NCBI RefSeq assembly: GCF_024707525.1
Contig: NZ_CP062231.1
Coordinates: forward strand, 4,963,501 to 5,027,500
Direction of reading: 5' to 3'
DNA length: 64,000 bases
Source: Rhizobium sp. TH2
Lineage (GTDB): Bacteria > Pseudomonadota > Alphaproteobacteria > Rhizobiales > Rhizobiaceae
A model generated the notes under the pieces. That model ran no database searches. It saw only the letters and a list, made by a program, of their open reading frames with translations, and was not told the origin of the DNA. Positions 48,783 through 56,086 of this stretch are shown one piece after another. Within the stretch, counting starts at the first letter, position 1; every line of letters begins with the position of its first letter. Made by a program: the position numbers and the translations under genes.

Positions 48783-49871
48783 TCAATATTTTGGCTCCAC
48801 GCGGAGGGCCTCAAATCCAGCCTCATAAGCTACCTGAAACATCGTCCGCTCGAGCTGGTCAGCATGTGATCTTTGGACTAGAAAACTATCGTGAACAGGA
48901 AGCACCGTGATACCGGCCATCATCATGATATGCATTATAGCCTCTGCCATATCGCTATCCATCCGCATCAGTTCTGCTCCCTTGTCGGAATGAAAGGCGT
49001 GGGATATCGGCCCGTGCCGAGCGCGAAGTTCAGCCATCAAGTGGTCAGCGGCGGTGAAGGAAGGCTGACTGCCACGCTCGGCGATTTGGCGCATGTGCTC
49101 GTGGTGAGCGACAGCGTAGCGGGCCTGGTGCTTGTTTTTGGAGTTGACAAGGATCAGGAGCGCGACCTTCACAAGATTGCGCGGCCATCCTTGAATATTA
49201 TAGCAATCTTCAGGAAGCGTCGAGCCAACCTGAGCATAAAGCATGGCGGGGTGCAGCGTCTTATAATCGATCTCGGATACCGGTTCACCTGCGATGGTGA
49301 TTTGCATACGTGCTTCTTTGGGCATCGACTGCCAACTCCCTCCGAGCGCATAGAAGCGCCCGCCCCGGTCAAAAGTACGGTTAAAGATTCGGACCATGGC
49401 GCTAGGAATGACGCCGGTAAACAAAGTACCGCGAACTTGTTCATTCAACTCCGCCAGTCGCTTGCGCATCAGGCGAGTTTCACCGCTGTCTCGATAGTCA
49501 AGATAGTCACCATCCTTATCGCGAAGTATGATGCTCTCGGCAGGAGGCAGGCACTTTAGAGGGGGGCCTTGCTCCAAGATTAGCCGGGTACGTTCCACCA
49601 GTCCCGGGGTCGCCTTGAGCGCGCTTTGCCAACCGCGGGTGCCAGGTTTGGCTTTGTCGTGATACGCCAGTCCCAGACCAACCAGATAGTCGGCGGAATG
49701 GATGACCTTCCTTCGCGAATAGAGCTCAGACTTGTATCGATTTGTGGTGACGTAAAAATTTCCGTTGCGGGAGTACGACACCCACCCTTGGGCGATATAC
49801 AACGCCAGGATCATCGCGGCCGTTGTTCGGGTCCCGCCGAACTCATGGTTCAATGCCAACCAATAGGGCAA
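48783..49871 (-). CDS. Nucleic-acid polymerase-like palm-domain protein
   Basis: About 362 residues. No ATG opens the frame; the first conventional start is TTG 49871, although the frame is open to 49926 and a start overlapping the upstream stop is possible. Visible motifs: FDRGGRFYALGGSWQ, then motif-A-like EIDYKTLHPAMLYAQVG (near residues 195-215), a helix resembling motif B (RNLVKVALLILVNSKNKHQA), and motif-C-like VLPVHDSFLVQ near 335. Asp-aromatic pairs and HDS are the catalytic pattern of family A DNA polymerases and T7-type RNA polymerases, so a primer-extension or replication/transcription role is inferred. No exonuclease or N-terminal domain of Pol I is present. Final gene of a four-gene operon. 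Confidence 0.55.
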   Translation of the reverse strand: MPYWLALNHEFGGTRTTAAMILALYIAQGWVSYSRNGNFYVTTNRYKSELYSRRKVIHSADYLVGLGLAYHDKAKPGTRGWQSALKATPGLVERTRLILEQGPPLKCLPPAESIILRDKDGDYLDYRDSGETRLMRKRLAELNEQVRGTLFTGVIPSAMVRIFNRTFDRGGRFYALGGSWQSMPKEARMQITIAGEPVSEIDYKTLHPAMLYAQVGSTLPEDCYNIQGWPRNLVKVALLILVNSKNKHQARYAVAHHEHMRQIAERGSQPSFTAADHLMAELRARHGPISHAFHSDKGAELMRMDSDMAEAIMHIMMMAGITVLPVHDSFLVQRSHADQLERTMFQVAYEAGFEALRVEPKY

Positions 49872-49909
49872 ATAATCCCAATCAAGAAACAGCGGAGTTT
49901 GGGCGCCGG

Positions 49910-50092
49910 TCAGACGAAAACCCCCTGGTCAATCCGTATAGTCGCGGCACACACGACGTATCCGTCCTCGGCGAAGAGGCTGAAATTTTCTCGAAGGATC
50001 GGGATAATTGGTCGAGGTGATACCGCGTGCTCGCTGAGCCACATTGCGGCCTCGGTGACGGCAGGATTGTCCTGGTGGTTGATGCCGATCAT
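49910..50092 (-). CDS. Small hypothetical protein (60 residues)
   Basis: Starts at ATG 50092, which overlaps the stop of the upstream gene (ATGA), with GAGGTG upstream. Sequence MIGINHQDNPAVTEAAMWLS followed by a beta-rich end (DGYVVCAATIRI). Similar tiny proteins recur in rhizobial prophages and islands; function unknown. Third gene in the operon, immediately before the polymerase-like gene. Confidence 0.6.
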   Translation of the reverse strand: MIGINHQDNPAVTEAAMWLSEHAVSPRPIIPILRENFSLFAEDGYVVCAATIRIDQGVFV

Positions 50093-50445
50093 GGCGACAC
50101 CTCGCCGATAAAGTCCAGGCCGGTTTCGACCTCTTCCAGCCATTTCGTTTCGCGGGAGATGACGAGATTCTCCAGTTTGCTGGACGTGCTGGACCTATGG
50201 AACGGGTTTGAACCCATACGAAAAGGCCAGAGGGCACAATTCACGGCAACGCACTTCCTCGCTTCCGCAACATTGTCGCCTGAGCAATCAATGCACTTAG
50301 CGCGTATGGCTTTGATTGGGCTCTCCTTGTGTCCCAGTAGGCGAATATCGGCTAGTGGAACTTGACGCGGGTCACTGCCGATCAGTCGACCGCCATCGGC
50401 TTCATAAGGCGACATGTCAAGGAAAACTGCTTGAGACGGTTTCAT
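50089..50445 (-). CDS. Four-cysteine (probable zinc) hypothetical protein
   Basis: 118 residues, ATG 50445 overlapping the stop of the HTH gene by ATGA. Contains C-x2-C-x10-C-x4-C (CIDC to CVAVNC; residues about 60-80) followed by a conserved ALWPFRMGSNPF stretch. The spacing suits a zinc knuckle. Occurs next to a polymerase-like gene and an AlpA-like regulator, so DNA or RNA binding is plausible. Family not named. Confidence 0.6.
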   Translation of the reverse strand: MKPSQAVFLDMSPYEADGGRLIGSDPRQVPLADIRLLGHKESPIKAIRAKCIDCSGDNVAEARKCVAVNCALWPFRMGSNPFHRSSTSSKLENLVISRETKWLEEVETGLDFIGEVSP

Positions 50446-50630
50446 GCCGCGTCTTCCAGAAAGAATGCGACCAGCTTTGAGCGAGATGTCACCCAACGCT
50501 CGCCCACCTGCTTCGCAGGCAGCTTACCCGTGGAAAGCATGTAATGGGTTTGGCGGACGCTGCGGCCGATAAGTTTGGAGATTGCTTCCAAGCCCCAGAC
50601 AAGGTCGAGTGCCGGATCGATCGGTTCCAT
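50442..50630 (-). CDS. AlpA/excisionase-like HTH protein
   Basis: 62 residues. Winged-helix/MerR-like region: GLEAISKLIGRSVRQTHYML followed by KLPAKQVGERWVTSRSKLVA, the pattern of AlpA and phage excisionase (Xis) proteins. It leads the minus-strand operon and is transcribed away from the Arc-like repressor across a 109-base operator-rich region. Probably regulates the operon or acts as recombination directionality factor for the integrase. Confidence 0.75.
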   Translation of the reverse strand: MEPIDPALDLVWGLEAISKLIGRSVRQTHYMLSTGKLPAKQVGERWVTSRSKLVAFFLEDAA

Positions 50631-50642
50631 GATTGCCTCTCA

Positions 50643-50716
50643 TAGTTAGTCACTATCGTTTGATAGTAGTGAGTTACTTCCCTTGCAGTCAACTGGAAAA
50701 AGTAGTTAGTCACTAT
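50643..50716. promoter_or_regulatory. Divergent operator region with 14-bp repeats
   Basis: The 14-mer TAGTTAGTCACTAT occurs exactly at 50643-50656 and 50703-50716, 60 bp apart. Between them is a partly inverted version (around 50663-50676, GATAGTAGTGAGTTAC) and a related AGTGAGTAC beside the Arc gene. This lies between the two divergent leader genes, so it is the likely binding area of the Arc-type repressor or the AlpA-like protein, controlling both operons. Confidence 0.6.
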
Positions 50717-50739
50717 GATTGTGTTGGAGTGAGTACAGA

Positions 50740-51093
50740 ATGGCGCGTGGTGATTATCCGAGCTCGAAGCAGGACCAGTATGTTCTGCGGTTCCCTACTG
50801 GTATGCGTGATCGCATCAAGGCCGCTGCGGAGCGCAATGGTCGCAGCATGAATGCAGAGATCGTAGCCACACTGGAAGGAGCTTACCCAGATCTCGTCGA
50901 CCGACACGATGAGTTTGTGTTCTTCGACACACTCAATGACCTGCAACGCGATTTGATACAACGCATTGAATATCTTAGGCAAATTCGCTTGAGGGAGTTT
51001 AGGAATGAGGCTTCTTCAGAGTTCCTTGAGGCGTGGGCCGATCGCCTTAACGGAACGCTGAAACCCGCGGACCCGAAGGAGACTAAATCGTGA
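50740..51093 (+). CDS. Arc/MetJ-type ribbon-helix-helix repressor
   Basis: 117 residues from ATG 50740; an earlier start at 50719 overlaps the operator. Ribbon-helix-helix motif: YVLRFPTGMRDRIKAAAERN followed by GRSMNAEIVATLE, the Arc-family pattern. The C-terminal part is a charged helix. Its stop overlaps the integrase start (GTGA), so repressor and integrase are co-transcribed. Probable transcriptional switch of the element. Confidence 0.82.
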   Translation: MARGDYPSSKQDQYVLRFPTGMRDRIKAAAERNGRSMNAEIVATLEGAYPDLVDRHDEFVFFDTLNDLQRDLIQRIEYLRQIRLREFRNEASSEFLEAWADRLNGTLKPADPKETKS

Positions 51094-52325
51094 GTGTGCG
51101 CAAGCGCGAATGGACGAATGCAAAAGGCGCAGCGAAATCGGCCTGGGTAGTCGATTACGTCGATACTAAGGGCAAGCGGAGACTGAAAACTTTTGCCAAG
51201 AAAAAAGAGGCCGATACCTTTGCTGCCACAGCCTCTGTGGAGGTGCGAGAAGGCGTCCACGTTGCGGACAGTGCAAGCTCGACAATCGAGACGGCGGGCA
51301 AGTTATGGCTCGCTAGCGCCAAGTCCGAGGGGTTGGAACGCGCCACGATCGAAGACTATGAGCGTCATCTTCGGCTTCACATAGTGCCTTATGTCGGCCC
51401 TTCGAAGCTTTCGGCTCTCACCATCGCGAAGATCCGAGGCTTTGAAGATGAACTCCGGGGTGCCGGCCGCTCACCTGCTATGGTGAAAAAGGTGCTCGTC
51501 AGTCTCGGCACACTGATCGCCGACGCGCAAGAGCGCGGTTTAGTTGCTCGGAACGTGTTGCGTGACATGAAGGCACGCCGCGGCTCCGGTGAAAGCCGCC
51601 AAGAGAAGCGCCAAAAGGGCCGCCTGAAGATCGGCGTCGACATTCCCACGAGGGAGGAGGCAAAAGCTCTTGTCACCACGATAGCCGGCCGTTGGCGTCC
51701 CTTGGTCCTTACGGCGACATTCTGTGGCCTGCGCGCCTCCGAGCTCCGCGGTCTCCGATGGCAGGACATAGACCTCGATAAGAAACAAATTCGCGTTCAA
51801 CAGCGTGCAGATCGGTTCAACGATATTGGCAAACCAAAATCCTTCGCCGGTGAGCGTTCGGTTCCGGCGCCTCCTATGGTGGTCAATGCACTAAAGGAGT
51901 GGAAGCTCTCCTGCCCGAAGAAGTATATGGGAAAGGTCGACGCCTGTGGCGAGAAGATCCGGGTCCTCGATCTCGTCTTCCCGAATGGCGAGGGTAATGT
52001 CGAGCAATTGAATAACATTCTTCGGCGAGGACTTCACCCAGCCTGGATCAGAGCCGGCGTCTCTTCGGAGACCGAGGAAATTGACGCAAAAGGCCGGCCG
52101 ATCGTCGCGGCAAAATATACTGGCATGCATACGCTGCGCCATTTCTTCGCCTCGTGGTGCATCAATCGCAAGGAAGACGGAGGGTTGGGTTTACCTCCGA
52201 AAATGGTCCAGGAACGCATGGGGCATTCGACCATCGCCGTCACTATGGACCTTTATTCTCACCTATTCCCTAGAGAAGACGACGGCGATGAGATGGCAGC
52301 GGCAGAACTAGCTTTCATGGCGTGA
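51090..52325 (+). CDS. int: Tyrosine integrase of the island
   Basis: 411-residue site-specific recombinase. An N-terminal arm-binding domain (about 1-60), a core-binding SAM-like domain (about 70-160) and a catalytic domain from about 190 are visible. Catalytic residues are in TFCGLRASELRGLRW (Arg), MHTLRHFFASW (HxxR), MGHSTIAVTMDLYSHLF (His and Tyr). All appear intact. GTG start overlapping the repressor stop. It should recombine the 49-bp tRNA-Arg repeat that begins 56 bases past its stop. Confidence 0.95.
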   Translation: MSVRKREWTNAKGAAKSAWVVDYVDTKGKRRLKTFAKKKEADTFAATASVEVREGVHVADSASSTIETAGKLWLASAKSEGLERATIEDYERHLRLHIVPYVGPSKLSALTIAKIRGFEDELRGAGRSPAMVKKVLVSLGTLIADAQERGLVARNVLRDMKARRGSGESRQEKRQKGRLKIGVDIPTREEAKALVTTIAGRWRPLVLTATFCGLRASELRGLRWQDIDLDKKQIRVQQRADRFNDIGKPKSFAGERSVPAPPMVVNALKEWKLSCPKKYMGKVDACGEKIRVLDLVFPNGEGNVEQLNNILRRGLHPAWIRAGVSSETEEIDAKGRPIVAAKYTGMHTLRHFFASWCINRKEDGGLGLPPKMVQERMGHSTIAVTMDLYSHLFPREDDGDEMAAAELAFMA

Positions 52326-52327
52326 GC

Positions 52328-52345
52328 GCAACACGAATGCAACAT
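52328..52345 (+). promoter_or_regulatory. Probable integrase arm-type sites, right end
   Basis: GCAACAC at 52328-52334 and GCAACAT at 52339-52345 are spaced 11 bp, the same spacing and heptamer as at 2463-2480 but in opposite orientation. Located between int and attR. Confidence 0.5.
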
Positions 52346-52380
52346 GATCCTCTGAAACGCTCGAAACCTCGACAATGTAG

Positions 52381-52429
52381 CAGATTCCTAATCTGGGGGT
52401 CACTGGTTCGAATCCAGTCGGGATCGCCA
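52381..52429 (+). repeat. attR: 49-bp copy of tRNA-Arg 3' end
   Basis: Perfect copy of 2376-2424. It lacks the 5' half of the tRNA and is therefore not a functional tRNA gene, just the right junction of the island with the chromosome. Confidence 0.95.
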
Positions 52430-52581
52430 TTCCAATCAGTGACCGATTGCTCCCCGTCGCAACGGGCTTGCCCAAGATTTCCGGATGACAGCGGCGGCTT
52501 CATGCGACATGTTTTGCGGCAGACCGAATTCTGCTCCGGTGCTGGGCAGTAAGAGGACTGGTTGCGCGATGGAGGTAACCG

Positions 52582-53508
52582 GTGAAAGCGTTGCTAAAGC
52601 TCGTCACGTGCTGCCTCGTCTTCGTAATGTCGGGAGGCAGCGGCTCTGCAGCCTCCGTGGACCAACCGGTTGTCGCCAAAAAGGAGTGCCTTTTCGAACG
52701 TCCGGCAAAGCCTGGCGTCCTCCGAATCTGCATCCGTTCCGCAAGCTATCCACGTGACCTGTGCCGCGCCATCAAGCGGTTCTCGGTGGAAAACGACCTG
52801 CCGCCCGAATATTTTGCCCGGCTGATCTGGCGCGAGAGTCTCTTTCGCGCCGATGCGGTCAGCTACAAGGGTGCCGAGGGCATTGCGCAATTCATGCCGG
52901 GCACCGCAAAGCTGCGCGGCCTGGCCAACAGTTTCGACGTGGTGCAGGCGCTAGAGGCGTCTTCCCGCTACCTGAGTGAATTGCGCGACCGGTTCGGCAA
53001 TCTCGGGCTTGCTGCGGCTGCCTATAATGCCGGCGAAAACCGGGTTGATTCCTTTCTTCGCAACGGCCGGCTGCCGCTGGAAACGCGCGATTACGTTTTT
53101 GCCATTACCGGCAACCCGGTCGAGGCATGGCAGGACGATCCGCCGAAAAGTGCCGCGGATTCGCTGGACCCGGAGCGATCCTTCGTCAGCGCCTGCATCC
53201 GGTTGGCGGTGAGCCGGAATCTTCGCGAGCCGATCCTCGTCCAATCCCTCGACTGGGCGCCCTGGACTGTCCAGCTTGCCGCGAACTTCAATCCAATCAT
53301 AGCGCGGCGGCTGATGACCCAGTCCGTCGCCAGGTTGCCCGAGCCGCTGAGGAGCGAGAAAGCCCTGATCGTGCGGCAAAAGCGGGTGAAGCCGGGGATG
53401 CGGCCGAAATATCAGGCAAGAATCGGCAAGGAGACAAGGCAGGAGGCCATCGCGCTCTGCGATTCGATCCGAAAGGTCGGCGTTGCCTGCGCCGTGGTCA
53501 AGAATTAG
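52582..53508 (+). CDS. Lytic transglycosylase, SLT family
   Basis: 308 residues, GTG start after GGAGGTAACC. Signal peptide 1-25. Catalytic SLT/goose-lysozyme-like domain about 60-170: the key glutamate lies in ARLIWRESLFRADAVS, with KGAEGIAQFMPGTAKLRG and LAAAAYNAGENRVD as the other hallmark motifs. A C-terminal SPOR-like segment (KYQARIGKETRQEAIALCDS; IRKVGVACAV) ends the protein. Cleaves peptidoglycan in the periplasm. First backbone gene right of the island. Confidence 0.9.
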   Translation: MKALLKLVTCCLVFVMSGGSGSAASVDQPVVAKKECLFERPAKPGVLRICIRSASYPRDLCRAIKRFSVENDLPPEYFARLIWRESLFRADAVSYKGAEGIAQFMPGTAKLRGLANSFDVVQALEASSRYLSELRDRFGNLGLAAAAYNAGENRVDSFLRNGRLPLETRDYVFAITGNPVEAWQDDPPKSAADSLDPERSFVSACIRLAVSRNLREPILVQSLDWAPWTVQLAANFNPIIARRLMTQSVARLPEPLRSEKALIVRQKRVKPGMRPKYQARIGKETRQEAIALCDSIRKVGVACAVVKN

Positions 53509-53570
53509 GTTTCAACGGCCCGCCTCCGGCCCTCGGGTCATTGGCGGCGCACGATCGAAGGAAATCCACC

Positions 53571-53900
53571 ATGATACTCAGGCGCTGGCACGCAACGATC
53601 CGCAGCGAGGATGAGAAAGCCTATATCGATTACATCATGGCGACAGGCGCCAGCGCCTATCGCGAGACACCCGGCAATCTCGGTTTTCAGGTCCTCTCGC
53701 GCGATCTCGGCCGAGGCGTCACTGAGGTCGTGACGCTCAGCTGGTGGCTAGACATCGCCGCCATCAAGGCATTCGCCGGAGACGACTACGAGCAATCGAA
53801 ATACTATGCCGATGACGACCGGTTCCTGCTGACCAAGACCGATCGCGTCGAGCATTATGACGTGGCGATTTCCGACATGCAGCTTCCGGCAAGTTCCTAG
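53571..53900 (+). CDS. Small ABM-like monooxygenase-fold protein
   Basis: 109 residues, GAAGGAAATCCACC before ATG. The pattern of strands and one helix (MILRRWHATIRSEDEKAYID; NLGFQVLSRDLGRGVTEVVT; WWLDIAAIKAFAGDDYEQSK) fits the dimeric alpha-beta-barrel (ABM/EthD-like) superfamily, typical of small antibiotic-biosynthesis monooxygenases or stress proteins. Catalytic residues not assignable. Its stop codon TAG is part of the CTAG at the end of the RIME-like element. Confidence 0.6.
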   Translation: MILRRWHATIRSEDEKAYIDYIMATGASAYRETPGNLGFQVLSRDLGRGVTEVVTLSWWLDIAAIKAFAGDDYEQSKYYADDDRFLLTKTDRVEHYDVAISDMQLPASS

Positions 53901-54171
53901 AGCGCTTCATTGTTAAATGGAATCAGTTCTGTGGCTCAAACGGAGTCGGCTGATCGACCGGCCGGCGCGCGTCGTAGCCAGCTCTACGGCCAAGCCGGCC
54001 GGTCGATCAGCCGGCCCGTTTCAGCCAACCCGAAGGGCCGGGCATCTTTCCGCCATAACCGGTGGCGTCGGTCTCGGTCGTACCTAAGGGTACGACGCTC
54101 GCCCGCCGCCTTGGTCCTGACGAAAACCTGCTCCGGCAGAACTGCTTCCATTTAACAATGAAACGCTCTAG
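53897..54171. repeat. RIME-like palindromic intergenic element
   Basis: 275-bp element with outer inverted repeats (53897-53931 against 54137-54171; both begin CTAGAGCG and match at 33 of 35 positions). An inner near-perfect palindrome of about 21 bp arms (53946-53966 and 53994-54014, core GATCGACCGGCCGGC) is also present. The terminal sequence and structure match the known rhizobial intergenic mosaic elements (RIME). The convergent genes on both sides use the terminal CTAG for their stop codons. Confidence 0.8.
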
Positions 54172-55007
54172 CGCGTCCGCTCGAAAAACGCCTCGCCCAA
54201 TGCGGATTTCAGATAGGCGTCTTCCGCCGCCGTCTTTTGTGTGGCGCGGGCGACGACCCCTTCGGGTATTTCCAGCTTCTGCGTGGCATGCACCTCGGCG
54301 GTCAGGTATTGGTATGTCTCCAGCCGCTCTATGCCGAGGAAATCCTCGATCTTTGCCAGGAAACCCCGGGGATCGGCCCGCATCTCGCCATAGGGCAGGA
54401 TCAACAGGTTCTCCTTGCCGAAATGGGACTGCCAGAGCGGAATGCCCTGGCTGTAAGCGCCCCGGTCTTCGTGCTTCCTCATCCGCCTGTACAGGCGCAT
54501 CCATTCGCCATCGTTCGTCGGCACCTTGGTTCCGTAGTCGCGCTGTGCCAGCATCCTGATTTGGGAGAGTTCGCGATCGAGCGGACGGCGGACGATCAGG
54601 ATCAGCTTGGCTGCACCGAGCAGTTCCCTGGCATAGACGACTTCGGCTTCGGAAATCTCCAGATAGCCGGGCGTGATATCGCCCTTGCGCACCCCCTCCG
54701 CCACCGGCCAGGAGAACGCCTCCCGGTACCAGTCGAGCGAAACCTTATCGTGGGCGACGACACGTTCCAGATAGCGGATGAGGTTCCGGTTGGCGGCGTC
54801 CCCTTTGCGCTCTTCCCTGGCGACGGCCTTGCGCGCCAGTTGTTGATGCCGGTGTCTCAGCTTCAGATCGTCGGTTCCGATCCGGTCGAAGAAGTGCAAT
54901 TCCTTGATCGGCGGCATGAAGATTTGCGGATGTTCCTGCAGCACCTTGTAAAGCCAGCTTGTGCCTGCCTTCTGGGCGCCGATACATAGAAAGTCGGGAA
55001 GGTTCAC
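54168..55007 (-). CDS. Sulfotransferase
   Basis: 279 residues, GTG start. PAPS-binding P-loop-like motif FLCIGAQKAGTSWLYKVL near residues 6-23 and the 3'-phosphate-binding RRPLDRELSQIRML near 140-153 (usually RxPxxRxxS). The family transfers sulfate to carbohydrates or lipids (for example Nod factors or polysaccharides in rhizobia); the substrate here is unknown. Soluble, no signal peptide. The stop codon is formed within the RIME-like element's end. Confidence 0.85.
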   Translation of the reverse strand: MNLPDFLCIGAQKAGTSWLYKVLQEHPQIFMPPIKELHFFDRIGTDDLKLRHRHQQLARKAVAREERKGDAANRNLIRYLERVVAHDKVSLDWYREAFSWPVAEGVRKGDITPGYLEISEAEVVYARELLGAAKLILIVRRPLDRELSQIRMLAQRDYGTKVPTNDGEWMRLYRRMRKHEDRGAYSQGIPLWQSHFGKENLLILPYGEMRADPRGFLAKIEDFLGIERLETYQYLTAEVHATQKLEIPEGVVARATQKTAAEDAYLKSALGEAFFERTR

Positions 55008-55144
55008 GCGGATCCTCTATCTGCCATTATCAAGTGACAATGATGATATCAGCAGTTACGGATGCTGTCTAACCGCTGGAAATGGCGTTGATTTTCACCG
55101 CAGATCGCCGGTAGCATGGCGCCATACGCGAAAGGGTTCCAGAC

Positions 55145-56014
55145 ATGCGCAACGTGACAATCGCCGCCACACAGATGGCCTGCAGCTGGGATATCGAGGG
55201 CAATCTCAAACGCGCCGAGGCATTGATACGCGAAGCAGCGGGACGCGGCGCTAAAATCATCCTCATCCAGGAACTCTTCGCCACACCCTATTTCTGCCAG
55301 GACCAGGATGCCGAGTTCTTCACCCATGCTCATCCGTTCGACGGCAATCCGCTGGTCGCACGTTTCGCCCGGCTCGCCGAGGAGCTCGATGTGGTCCTGC
55401 CAGTCAGCTATTTCGAGAAGGCGGGTAAGGCCTTCTTCAATTCGGTGGCGATCGTCGATGCCGGCGGCAAGGTGCTCGGCAATTACCGCAAGAGCCACAT
55501 TCCCGATGGCCCGGGTTATACGGAAAAGTTCTATTTCTCGCCGGGCGATACCGGCTTCCGCGCCTGGCAGACCAGATTCGCCACGATCGGCGTCGGCATC
55601 TGCTGGGACCAGTGGTTTCCCGAAGCCGCCCGCGCCATGGCGCTCAAGGGCGCGGAGATTCTCTTCTACCCGACAGCAATCGGCACCGAGCCGCAGGATG
55701 CCTCGATCGACTCCTCCGGCCATTGGCAGCGCGCCATGCAGGGCAGCGCCGCCTCCAACCTCGTGCCGCTCGTTGCCTCCAACCGGATCGGAGCCGAGCC
55801 CGGCCGCCACGGCACGGAGATCACTTTCTACGGCTCGTCCTTCATCGCCGATTCCACGGGCGCCAAAGTGGTCGAGGCCAACCGCACGGACGAGACAATT
55901 CTCACCGCCACCTTCGACCTCGATGCCATCGAAGCGCAACGCCGGGCCTGGGGTCTGTTCCGCGACCGGCGGCCGGAACTCTATGGGCCGTTGCTGACGC
56001 TGGATGGCGGCTGA
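55145..56014 (+). CDS. aguB: N-carbamoylputrescine amidase
   Basis: 289-residue nitrilase-superfamily amidohydrolase: N-carbamoylputrescine to putrescine, CO2 and NH3 in polyamine synthesis from agmatine. Catalytic triad motifs are Glu in IILIQELFATPYF (near 42), Lys in NYRKSHIPDGPGY (near 118) and Cys in GVGICWDQWFPEAARAM (near 153). FYPTAIGTEP and WQRAMQGSAASN match the AguB subfamily. Agmatine deiminase is not adjacent. Confidence 0.88.
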   Translation: MRNVTIAATQMACSWDIEGNLKRAEALIREAAGRGAKIILIQELFATPYFCQDQDAEFFTHAHPFDGNPLVARFARLAEELDVVLPVSYFEKAGKAFFNSVAIVDAGGKVLGNYRKSHIPDGPGYTEKFYFSPGDTGFRAWQTRFATIGVGICWDQWFPEAARAMALKGAEILFYPTAIGTEPQDASIDSSGHWQRAMQGSAASNLVPLVASNRIGAEPGRHGTEITFYGSSFIADSTGAKVVEANRTDETILTATFDLDAIEAQRRAWGLFRDRRPELYGPLLTLDGG

Positions 56015-56086
56015 CCGGTCTTTCTTGCCCACATCCTCAAGACTCTGTAGTTAGAGGGACATGAGGAATCGCTCGGTAAGCTTGGC

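Larger units (their letters stand above)
2376..52429. mobile_element. Genomic island (~50 kb) integrated at tRNA-Arg(CCT)
   Basis: Bounded by the 49-bp direct repeats at 2376-2424 and 52381-52429, with an intact tyrosine integrase whose stop is 55 bases before the right repeat. Contents: c-di-GMP proteins, RTX proteins, two sugar ABC importers, a phosphoketolase/acetate kinase module, ion pumps and chaperones, then a degraded zone with three recombinase remnants and a compact regulatory/polymerase operon. No relaxase, type IV coupling or secretion genes and no complete phage morphogenesis genes were recognised. It is therefore best called an integrative, apparently non-conjugative island. Composite growth is likely, because several relic recombinases sit near the right end. 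Confidence 0.9.

Noticed and set aside
2425..52380. Reading the island as a conjugative element
   Set aside because: No relaxase, coupling protein or type IV secretion gene was recognised in 50 kb.
52381..52429. A second tRNA-Arg gene at the right end
   Set aside because: Only the 3' half is present; D arm and 5' acceptor strand are missing, so it is the attR repeat.
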